Origin: Acidobacteriota bacterium
GTDB taxonomy: Bacteria; Acidobacteriota; Terriglobia; Acidiferrales; UBA7541
NCBI GenBank assembly: GCA_003131705.1
Contig: PKUY01000438.1
Coordinates: 4,227-18,953, forward strand
DNA length: 14,727 bases
Reading direction: 5' to 3'
The position numbers were made by a program, and so were the translations under genes. Shown piece after piece: positions 1-6,771 of the stretch (its first letter is position 1; each line of letters opens with the position of its first letter). The notes under the pieces are model-generated. The model ran no database searches, was not told the origin of the DNA, and saw nothing but the letters and a program-made list of their open reading frames with translations.

Positions 1-375
1 CTGGCGGTGACACCCCAGATGGTATTGATTGCGCCTCGAAAGGCGATGTTGCGCGAGACGGTGCAACGGCTCGGTTCTCAACTGGCCGTCGCCCCGGCCG
101 GCGGAGTTTTTGCGAACCCGGAATATTCGCAACTGCGGTCCTTGCTTCCTGGGAAGCTTTCGGCGGAGAGTGCCACGGACCTGACCGAAATTCCGCTGGA
201 CAAGCTCCTGGCGAAACTCGAAATGCCATCGGCGGAGTCCGCGAAGGAAAAGAACGGTCCGCCGCCCGATCTGAGCTGGCTGAAGCCCGAAGTGGTCTCG
301 CGCCACCTCCATATGGTGTTGAGCGGATTGTGGAAGGACTCCGGCGGCGTGTACTTTGATTCGTACATTCAGTAA
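1..375 (+). CDS. 3' end of an unrecognised gene (5' truncated by window edge)
   Basis: The reading frame is open from the first base of the window and ends at TAA 373-375, so only the last 124 residues are visible and the true start lies outside. Codon use resembles the neighbouring genes. There is no signal peptide or membrane segment in the visible part. The middle is rich in Ser, Ala, Glu and Lys (about residues 50-85) and a Pro-rich stretch (GPPPD) follows. The C-terminus ends in aromatic residues (VYFDSYIQ), which could be a final beta-strand, but this is inference. I do not recognise the family. The stop lies 20 bases inside the next gene, so the two are probably co-transcribed and translationally coupled. 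Function unknown. Confidence 0.6.
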   Translation: MAVTPQMVLIAPRKAMLRETVQRLGSQLAVAPAGGVFANPEYSQLRSLLPGKLSAESATDLTEIPLDKLLAKLEMPSAESAKEKNGPPPDLSWLKPEVVSRHLHMVLSGLWKDSGGVYFDSYIQ

Positions 376-1423
376 ATCCACTTATTTTGTTTTGGCGACT
401 TCTCTTCTATTGGTGGCCACCGCCTCTCTATGCGGTTTTGCAGCTCGCTCCTGCGAAGCGCAGCAATCAAACGCGGTGGCGCAAACTCCCCTTCAGACGA
501 CGACCGAACTCGTGAAGGTAGATACCAGTGTGATCGACAAGCGCGGAGATTTTGTCGGGGGCCTCTCGCAGAACAATTTTCGCATACTCGATAATGGCAC
601 CGAACGGCCGATCATTTTCTTCGCGCCCGTGGAAGCTCCAGCGCAGGTGCTGGTGATGATCGAGACGAGTCCCGCCGTGTACCTGATTCATAACGAACAT
701 CTCGCCGCTGCTTACGCGCTTCTCGATGGCTTGGCGGCGGACGACCAGGTGGCACTCGTCACGTACGACCAGGCTCCCCGGCCAATTTCGGGATTTACAG
801 CGGATAAATCCGCGGTGCTTGCGGCACTTGGTGGAGTTCAGTACACGATCGGCATGGGGGATCTGAATTTTTACGATTCGCTCTCTGCGGTGGTCGATTG
901 GCTGGCGCCCGTAACCGGCAAGAGATCGATGGTCATTCTGACCACCGGGCTCGATTCTTCTCCTCCGGCTCGCTGGGAAGCTCTGGCTGGAAAATTGCGA
1001 GGCGAAGATGTTGTGATTTATTGCGTGTCGCTGGCGGGCACATTGCGCGGAAGCCCAAGCAAAAAATCGAAGGCAAAGAAGCGTGCTCCGAAGGCCGACG
1101 CGGATGAATCAGAAGGAGCGCCCAGAGTCGACGTCAAAGCCAGCTTTGCGAAGGCAGATGAGGCGCTTCTCTCGGTTGCGACCATCACCGGAGGACGCGC
1201 CTATTTTCCCGCATCGGGCAACGAGTTCGTTTCGATCTATCACGAGATTGCGTCCGCGCTGCGGCATCAATACGTAATTGGCATCGCACCAGCGCACGAC
1301 GGGCGATTTCATCCCATCACAGTCGATGTGGTCGAAAGCAGCGGTCGGACGGCGAATCCCTCAGCGAAGCAAAACGAATACCGCGTGTCCGCCCGCGCGG
1401 GATATATGGCCCCAGCGCCCTGA
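356..1423 (+). CDS. Secreted VWFA-related domain protein (acidobacterial type)
   Basis: 355 residues. The start is TTG 356, 20 bases inside the previous gene; it is chosen because it gives a complete signal peptide (basic n-region, hydrophobic residues 10-30, likely cleavage after SCEA at 35). No strong Shine-Dalgarno is visible. The mature part opens with the pattern typical of VWFA-related acidobacterial proteins: VKVDTSVIDKRGDFVGGLSQ, then NNFRILDNG and IIFFAP (residues 53-91). The Rossmann-like VWA core follows (about 97-230). A Lys-rich linker (about 233-250) interrupts it, and the end (GGRAYFPA, then HQYVIGIAP) is again family-typical. The metal-binding MIDAS DxSxS is replaced by E103-T-S-P-A107, so metal-dependent ligand binding is doubtful. 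Family members are secreted and mostly uncharacterised; the ligand is unknown. Probably a periplasmic or surface protein-interaction module. Confidence 0.85.
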   Translation: MIRTFSKSTYFVLATSLLLVATASLCGFAARSCEAQQSNAVAQTPLQTTTELVKVDTSVIDKRGDFVGGLSQNNFRILDNGTERPIIFFAPVEAPAQVLVMIETSPAVYLIHNEHLAAAYALLDGLAADDQVALVTYDQAPRPISGFTADKSAVLAALGGVQYTIGMGDLNFYDSLSAVVDWLAPVTGKRSMVILTTGLDSSPPARWEALAGKLRGEDVVIYCVSLAGTLRGSPSKKSKAKKRAPKADADESEGAPRVDVKASFAKADEALLSVATITGGRAYFPASGNEFVSIYHEIASALRHQYVIGIAPAHDGRFHPITVDVVESSGRTANPSAKQNEYRVSARAGYMAPAP

Positions 1424-1501
1424 CTTGTATACTCTGAACGCGCGCTGCGGTGCGAAATGAGCGGGCGGTGGTTAGCGGCGGAGATTGGAGGGGGACGTGG
1501 A

Positions 1502-2704
1502 ATGAACCGACCTATTGCAATTTTGTCGGCGACCCTATTCGCGCTGGTGACGAGCTTGGTATCGCGAACGGCGGCGCACGCGCAAGCGAATGCCGCGCCG
1601 ACGCAGCAGCCGGTTGGGGATGCGCGATTTGAATTCGGAGGAAATGCGGCGGAGATACCCGCCACATTCATCGGCAATCTCGTCTTCTTGCCCGTGCACG
1701 TGAACCAAGGCCAGCCATCGCTGTTCGAGCTTGATTCGAGCGCCGCAGTTTCGTCAGCAGATCCAGCGCGCGCGGCGGAGCTTGGCATAACGAACCTGCA
1801 AAACCCGGTGCTCAATTTGAGCGGCGTCGATATTTCGCTTCCGACTCTCGCCGAATCCGCGGAGAAAGGTTTCGGCGCGCGCGTGGGGCGCGCCTATGAA
1901 GGAACACTTGGTAACGATGTTTTCGCGGGCACCGTGATTGAAGTCGATTACGCGCGACAAACATTGCGGATTTACGATCCCGCTACTTACCGGTATTCAG
2001 GGAAAGGGACGAGCTTTCACATTACCTTTGTCGGCGGCATGCCCGTCGTGCATGCGAAGTTTAGCGTCACAGGAGACAAGACTTTGGAAGGCGATTTCGG
2101 CGTGAACACCGCGCTCGATGCATCCTTCGTAATTTCGGCTAAGTTCGCACAGGCGCACCGCGTTTTGTCGTCGCATGCCCGGGCGATTCCCGCTAAGGAC
2201 TTGCCGTTCGACGCTGACGATGCGGTGTATTCGAAGGTGAAGGAATTCGAGATAGGCCCCTACAGCGTTGCAGGGTCAATCGCTGCCTTTGAACAAGGGA
2301 ACTCGTCCACCAATCGCGATGGGAACCTTGCGGGAGAAATCGGCGGAGGGATGCTGCGGCGCTTCACCGTGACTTTCGATTATCCACACCGGCAAATCAT
2401 TCTCACTCCGGGCCGTGAACTTCGTAGAGACGATTTGGAAGACATGAGCGGGATATCGATTGCTGCAAAGGGACCGGGGCTGAAGGAATTTGAAGTAACG
2501 CAGGTGCGTTCCGGTACGCCAGGATCAGATGCCAAAATTCAGAAGGGTGACGTTATCGCCGGCATCGACGATGAAGCCGCCGCCGATATGTCGCTGCCTG
2601 GTATACGCGAACTATTCCGCGAAGCCGGTCACAAACACAAGCTGCTTATCCAGCGGAATGGTCAGACCCTCACAGTTACGATTCAGCTGCGCCGCCTGCT
2701 TTAG
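1502..2704 (+). CDS. Secreted retropepsin-like aspartyl protease-fold protein with C-terminal PDZ domain
   Basis: 400 residues from ATG 1502, chosen over ATG 1457 because GGAGGGGG (1487-1494) sits 7 bases upstream and because translation from here begins with a clean signal peptide (hydrophobic 5-22, cleavage near AHA-QA at 27). Two aspartyl-protease-like lobes follow. The first has LDSSAAVS (D78) after strand FLPVHV; the second has GDFGVNTALDASF (N202). Both are followed by the usual GTLGNDVFAGTVIEVDY and GGGMLRRFTVTFDY segments. Canonical lobes carry D-T/S-G; here the glycine is lost in the first and Asp is replaced by Asn in the second, so the dyad looks broken and proteolysis is unlikely. 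A PDZ domain occupies about 315-400 (VRSGTPGSDAKIQKGDVIAGI). It is likely a periplasmic peptide-binding or scaffold protein. It lies 78 bases after the VWA gene on the same strand. Confidence 0.82.
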   Translation: MNRPIAILSATLFALVTSLVSRTAAHAQANAAPTQQPVGDARFEFGGNAAEIPATFIGNLVFLPVHVNQGQPSLFELDSSAAVSSADPARAAELGITNLQNPVLNLSGVDISLPTLAESAEKGFGARVGRAYEGTLGNDVFAGTVIEVDYARQTLRIYDPATYRYSGKGTSFHITFVGGMPVVHAKFSVTGDKTLEGDFGVNTALDASFVISAKFAQAHRVLSSHARAIPAKDLPFDADDAVYSKVKEFEIGPYSVAGSIAAFEQGNSSTNRDGNLAGEIGGGMLRRFTVTFDYPHRQIILTPGRELRRDDLEDMSGISIAAKGPGLKEFEVTQVRSGTPGSDAKIQKGDVIAGIDDEAAADMSLPGIRELFREAGHKHKLLIQRNGQTLTVTIQLRRLL

Positions 2705-2730
2705 TAGGTATCTCGAGGTTATCTGCAGGA

Positions 2731-5190
2731 CTAAGACTTGAACTTGCTGAGCGTGTTGGCCATCTGGCGCAGGCGCGCGTCCACTCTTCCAAAAACACTG
2801 TTCGCCTCGAATTTGCCGGCGGGAGTTTGCTTGCCGGCGCGAACTCCGGTGAGGATTTCGATTCCTTGTGTGACAGTCGAAACGGGAAAGATGTGGAACA
2901 AGCCCTTCGCAACTGCGGCGATCACTTCATCATTCAGCATCAGATCATCGACATTTTCCGCGGGGATGAGTACGCCCTGCTTACCGGTGAGGCCCTTCAA
3001 ACGGCATACGTCGTAGAAGCCTTCGATCTTCTGATTCACGCCGCCGATTGGCTGAACGTCCCCTTGCTGATTTACCGAACCGGTCACAGCATACTCCTGC
3101 CGGATCGGCAGCTCGGCGAGCGCGGAAAGTAGCGCGTAAATTTCGGTAGAGCTGGCGCTGTCGCCATCGACGCCAGAATAGGACTGCTCGAAACAGAGAC
3201 TCGCGGAAAGAGACAGGGGTTTGTCCTGGGCAAAGGTATGCCGCATGAACCCCGAGATGATCTGCACGCCCTTGTCATGAAACCGGCCGCTCAGATTTGC
3301 TTCGCGCTCGATGTTGATGATGCCCGTCTTCCCGAGCGCGACCGATGCCGTAATGCGCACAGGTTTACCGAATGCGTAGCCCCCGATTTCAAGAACGCTC
3401 AAGCCGTTGACCTGCCCGGGGCGGCCGCCAGTGGTGTCGATGAAAACGAGGTTCTGCTCGATCATCTCGCGAATCTTGGTTTCTAGCAGGTTGTGCCGGT
3501 CGATTTTTGCATCGAGGGCCTTGCGCACATGTCCAGCGGTGATGATCTTGCTTCCGTCATGTTTGGCGGCATAAGACGACTCTCGAGCCAGATCGGCGAG
3601 ATCGAAAAAGCGGGTCGTAATCTTACCTCGGCGCCCGGCGAGGCGAACACCGTGTTCGAGGATCGAGGCGACGGCCGAGCGGTCGAAATGCAGCAGTTTC
3701 TCGTCGTCAACGAGCTTTCGCAGCCGTCCCCCGTATTGGCGGGAGACCTCTTCGCTCCACTTCATCTCCTCATCAAATTCCACGCGGACCTTGAAGATTT
3801 TTTTGAAGTCGTCCTCGTAGTCGTACAGCATTTCGTACATATCGCGATCGCCGATGAGAATGATTTTTGCGTGGACGTCAATCGGCTCGGGCTTCATCGC
3901 GGCCGTGCCGAATGGAAAGAAAACGTCGACAGGTTGAATTTCGAGCTTGCCGTGATTGAGGGTGCGCTTCAGTGTACGCCACACGCCTGTTTCCGTAAGC
4001 GTATCGAGTGCGTACATCACCAAAAATCCGCCGTCGGCGCGCAAGAGCGAGCCGCCGCGCAGGTCCATAAAATCGGAGTTCCAACCGCCGCGTGCATCGT
4101 AGCTGCGATGGATGGTGCCGAACAGATTCGCATACGTAGGAATCGTCTCGAAAATCACCGGGCACTTTTCATTCTCGCTGTGGGCGAGAATGACGTTTAC
4201 GCCGTACACACGGAAGGGATCGCGCTCGGAGCGCTCCGGACGCAGGGCGCCGCCCTCGGAAGGCGGCTGTTCGTCTTCGCCCTCGCGCTCCTTGAACGGA
4301 TCCAGGTTATCGAGAACGTGATGGCGAACTTCCTCGAGGTATTCGGAAATTTGCTGGCTGGGATATTTTTCCTTGAGTTCCTCGATGACGCCGTCCACGA
4401 GGACGGAGGCCGCTTCCTGCTCGAGGTAGCTCATTTCGCTGGCGAGTTCGCGGGAGAGCGAAAGCGTCTTGCGATAAACGATCGTAAATTCCTGGCGAAA
4501 CTGGTCGTACTTTCGCTCGAGCTCCTCGGCCGCGGTACTTTCGAGCTTTCCGTCCTGCACCATCTTGGGGATTTCTTCGATCGGCACCATCTGGCCGTCG
4601 AGCACAGGGAAAATTTCCGGCAGCGCAACGGCGCCCACCTGCATGCGTCCGAGCGCAAACTGCTCGCGCGCGATTCGCCGGGTGAAATCGTCCATCAATT
4701 CTTTTTCGCGCACCGTGAAACGTTCGACGATGCGCGTCTTCTGGCGCTGAAACGGCTCGCCCTCGAATACTTGCGGGATGCGCCGCCGCAAGAATTCGAT
4801 TCCCGACTCGACTTCTTTCTTGAAAGCATTCGCCTGGCCGCGCGGCAGCGTGAGCAGGCGCGGGCGGTCGGCGTTCTTGAAATTGTTGACGTAGCACCGA
4901 TCCGGCGCGAGCTCGTTCTGCGGATGTAACTCCTCGATCATCCGCACGATCATGCCGCCGCGGCTGGTCCCGGAAAGTCCGCAGACGAACAGGTTGTATC
5001 CGGAAGCGGTCAGCTCGATGCCCATGCGCAGCGCGCGCAGCGCGCGCTCCTGCCCCATGTCGCCTGTGGTCGGCTCGATTTCCGCTGTGGTCTCGAACGG
5101 AACATTTGCAGGGTCGCAGTGCCACCGGAGTTTGTCCGGAGACAGGCTCGCGTGCTGAGGATTTGAAGTTTTGGCCATGCGGCGTTCCAT
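2731..5190 (-). CDS. Lon-family ATP-dependent protease (AAA_32/LonB-like, YcbZ-type)
   Basis: 819 residues, start ATG 5190 with GGAAG five bases upstream; a second ATG at 5177 is possible. The N-terminal substrate/AAA part (about 20-560) has the family layout: DPANVPFETTAEIEP, the GQERALRALRMGI sensor region, a P-loop at 71-80, a long helical insert (150-300) and the Walker B region ADGGFLVMYALDTL. The C-terminal Lon protease domain is complete: catalytic Ser678 in GVDGDSASS and Lys721 in GGVNQKIEGFYD, 43 residues apart as in Lon. The P-loop reads GLSGTSRGGM, whereas this family normally has a glycine before the K/R and Ser/Thr just after, so ATP binding may be altered. Cytoplasmic protein quality control is the likely role. 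It is 39 bases downstream of the AI-2E-family gene and probably co-transcribed with it; it converges on the PDZ gene. Confidence 0.92.
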   Translation of the reverse strand: MERRMAKTSNPQHASLSPDKLRWHCDPANVPFETTAEIEPTTGDMGQERALRALRMGIELTASGYNLFVCGLSGTSRGGMIVRMIEELHPQNELAPDRCYVNNFKNADRPRLLTLPRGQANAFKKEVESGIEFLRRRIPQVFEGEPFQRQKTRIVERFTVREKELMDDFTRRIAREQFALGRMQVGAVALPEIFPVLDGQMVPIEEIPKMVQDGKLESTAAEELERKYDQFRQEFTIVYRKTLSLSRELASEMSYLEQEAASVLVDGVIEELKEKYPSQQISEYLEEVRHHVLDNLDPFKEREGEDEQPPSEGGALRPERSERDPFRVYGVNVILAHSENEKCPVIFETIPTYANLFGTIHRSYDARGGWNSDFMDLRGGSLLRADGGFLVMYALDTLTETGVWRTLKRTLNHGKLEIQPVDVFFPFGTAAMKPEPIDVHAKIILIGDRDMYEMLYDYEDDFKKIFKVRVEFDEEMKWSEEVSRQYGGRLRKLVDDEKLLHFDRSAVASILEHGVRLAGRRGKITTRFFDLADLARESSYAAKHDGSKIITAGHVRKALDAKIDRHNLLETKIREMIEQNLVFIDTTGGRPGQVNGLSVLEIGGYAFGKPVRITASVALGKTGIINIEREANLSGRFHDKGVQIISGFMRHTFAQDKPLSLSASLCFEQSYSGVDGDSASSTEIYALLSALAELPIRQEYAVTGSVNQQGDVQPIGGVNQKIEGFYDVCRLKGLTGKQGVLIPAENVDDLMLNDEVIAAVAKGLFHIFPVSTVTQGIEILTGVRAGKQTPAGKFEANSVFGRVDARLRQMANTLSKFKS

Positions 5191-5229
5191 TAGTTCTTCC
5201 GGAGCGCGTTACTCTAACACGAGGCCCAG

Positions 5230-6327
5230 TTACTTCCCACCCGCCCGGGACAACTTGTTTCCAGCGTGTGCACTGGGACTATATAAATCGAGAACGCTTG
5301 CCGCGGTGGCGACCACAATCGGACCGAGGACGACACCCAGCAACCCGAATACGCTAATTCCACCTAGCACGCCGATGAAGACGATCAGACCGCCCATCTC
5401 CGCGCGCCCGCTGATCAGCCAAGGGCGGATTAGATTGTCCACCACTCCAACGATGACGCCGCAGAAAAATATGAGCAGCAGGCCACGGCCGACGTGTCCT
5501 TCGACCATGAGGCTGATCGACATGGGAACCCAGATGAGAGCGGAACCAACCAGCGGGACGAACGAAAAGAATCCCATCATCACGCCCCAGAAAATGGGCG
5601 CCGTGATTCCAGTCACGCCAAATGCCAGGCCGCCCAGCGCGGCCTGCGCCGCCGCAACCACCAGACTCGATGTGACGCTGGCGAAGATCAAGTTTCGCGC
5701 GTCGCTGAGCATGCGGTCGCGATGCGCCAGCTCGAAGGGCAAAACTTCGCGCAGCCGCTCGACGATGGACGCACCGTCTCGATAGAGGTAGAACATTGCC
5801 AGGAGGGTGACGCCGAGGTCGAAAACGAATACGGCCGTGTGCTTGATGATCGTGCCGAGGCGCGCCGCCACAAACCCGGCGGCTGCCTCGCCATAGCGGC
5901 TGAGCGAGGTGGTTAGGTCGTCGCCACCCAGCTCGGGAAATCGGTCCTGAAAACGGCTCCAGAGATTGCCCACCCATGCGAAGTGTCCGTTGGCGACCTC
6001 GACCTGTATCGACTGCACGGCGCCTACACCCTGCCGCACGAACGCAACCATCACAAGCAGCGTCGGCGCAATGAGGATCAGTGTTACGGCCGCGGTGCTG
6101 ACGATCGACGCCATCGTCGGACCGCTGCGCCGCGCCAGGCGCTCGTACGCCGGGTAGGAGACGACTACAAGAACTGCCGCCCAGGCGAGAGGCACAAGAA
6201 ACGGAGCGAAGATCAGATAGACGAGATAGACCAGCAGCGCGACGATGCCGTAAAGGAGCGCGTTGCCCAACCGCTTTTGCGTGCTCTGTTCAGTGGTCAA
6301 ATAATCTCGCTTCCAGTACTTCGGCAC
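5230..6327 (-). CDS. AI-2E/PerM-family inner-membrane transporter
   Basis: 365 residues, start GTG 6327; no clear Shine-Dalgarno is present and the 5' leader predicted from the promoter at 6346-6374 is only about 11 bases. Hydrophobic segments lie at about residues 24-58, 72-97, 160-185 and a cluster from about 215 to the end, fitting the roughly eight-helix fold of PF01594. Family signatures are clear: FYLYRDG after the central helix, WGVMMGFFSFVPLVGSALIW, and the block DNLIRPWLISGRAE followed by GVLGGISVFGLLGVVLGP. Members export small molecules or ions (AI-2, Na+/H+, indole have been reported), so the substrate cannot be told from sequence. It is likely first gene of a two-gene unit with the Lon-like protease downstream. 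Confidence 0.9.
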   Translation of the reverse strand: MPKYWKRDYLTTEQSTQKRLGNALLYGIVALLVYLVYLIFAPFLVPLAWAAVLVVVSYPAYERLARRSGPTMASIVSTAAVTLILIAPTLLVMVAFVRQGVGAVQSIQVEVANGHFAWVGNLWSRFQDRFPELGGDDLTTSLSRYGEAAAGFVAARLGTIIKHTAVFVFDLGVTLLAMFYLYRDGASIVERLREVLPFELAHRDRMLSDARNLIFASVTSSLVVAAAQAALGGLAFGVTGITAPIFWGVMMGFFSFVPLVGSALIWVPMSISLMVEGHVGRGLLLIFFCGVIVGVVDNLIRPWLISGRAEMGGLIVFIGVLGGISVFGLLGVVLGPIVVATAASVLDLYSPSAHAGNKLSRAGGK

Positions 6328-6345
6328 GGAAACAATTACAAGAGA

Positions 6346-6374
6346 CTGATAGTTTTAATCGCAGCTTTTGTCAA
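6346..6374 (-). promoter_or_regulatory. Sigma-70-type promoter for the AI-2E/Lon-like unit
   Basis: Read on the minus strand, a perfect TTGACA (-35, 6374-6369) is separated by exactly 17 bases from TATCAG (-10, 6351-6346, four of six consensus matches). Transcription would start near 6339, leaving only about 11 bases before GTG 6327. That short leader, with no Shine-Dalgarno, suggests near-leaderless translation. Confidence 0.6.
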
Positions 6375-6404
6375 CCGACGCAGGCCCGAGACGCTACGTG
6401 TGAA

Positions 6405-6413
6405 TGCTATAAT
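6405..6413 (+). promoter_or_regulatory. Extended -10 promoter for the zinc-ribbon gene
   Basis: TGC followed directly by a perfect TATAAT (6408-6413) is an extended -10 element. No convincing -35 is found 16-18 bases upstream, which extended -10 promoters tolerate. Transcription would start near 6420, giving a leader of about 20 bases before ATG 6440. It is divergent from the AI-2E promoter; the two share about 110 bases. Confidence 0.55.
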
Positions 6414-6439
6414 CGTGCAAGTTCGATCCGGTTGCCACA

Positions 6440-6598
6440 ATGACGCTTCCCGCCTGCCAACACAAACGCACACAGCTGGTCGCCAAAGATAAAGACGCCC
6501 AGTACGAGGAGTGCCTCGATTGCGGCGAAATCCTCGAAGTCGGGGAAACCGAGAAGAAGGAAGGTGCTGGCTTCGACGAGTCGCTTTCCGACGCCTGA
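6440..6598 (+). CDS. Small zinc-ribbon-like protein (52 aa)
   Basis: ATG 6440 to TGA 6596-6598 encodes a 52-residue acidic protein. It begins MTLPACQHKRTQLV and contains ECLDCGEILE, so Cys6-x-His8 and Cys25-x2-Cys28 form a plausible CxH/CxxC zinc ribbon. The rest is charged and probably unstructured. There is no signal peptide, so it should be cytoplasmic. The well-placed extended -10 promoter and the two spaced metal-ligand pairs are the reasons to call it a gene; there is no good Shine-Dalgarno. Function is not recognisable; small zinc ribbons often bind nucleic acid or protein. It stands alone between the divergent AI-2E gene and the comM pseudogene. Confidence 0.65.
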   Translation: MTLPACQHKRTQLVAKDKDAQYEECLDCGEILEVGETEKKEGAGFDESLSDA

Positions 6599-6771
6599 TT
6601 TGCTTCCTTTGCGGCGCTTCTGTGCGGCTCCCGGCTGTCATGGCTCATGCGTCGCGATATGCGTATTTCTTGTAGTTGTGCGGAGTACTGCCATCGCTGC
6701 GGGGAGTGTCACTAGCGCGAACTAATATTCTGAGCTAGGCTCTGCGCCCTAAGACTAGCCCTTCTCCTGGG

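Noticed and set aside
1428..1433. TATACT as a -10 before the PDZ protein gene
   Set aside because: No -35 at suitable distance and no true extended -10; the gene is probably co-transcribed with the VWA gene.
1457..1501. Upstream ATG start for the PDZ protein
   Set aside because: It adds 15 residues before the signal peptide and lacks a ribosome site, while ATG 1502 has GGAGGGGG at ideal spacing.
3493..4929. A 478-codon open frame on the plus strand, antisense to the Lon-like gene
   Set aside because: The opposite strand carries a clear Lon-family protein with catalytic residues throughout. The antisense product has no recognisable motif, and long antisense frames are common in GC-rich genes.
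5022..5052. Repeated GCGCGCAG units inside the Lon-like gene
   Set aside because: They are in-frame codons of the conserved RALRALRMG helix, so they are explained by coding.
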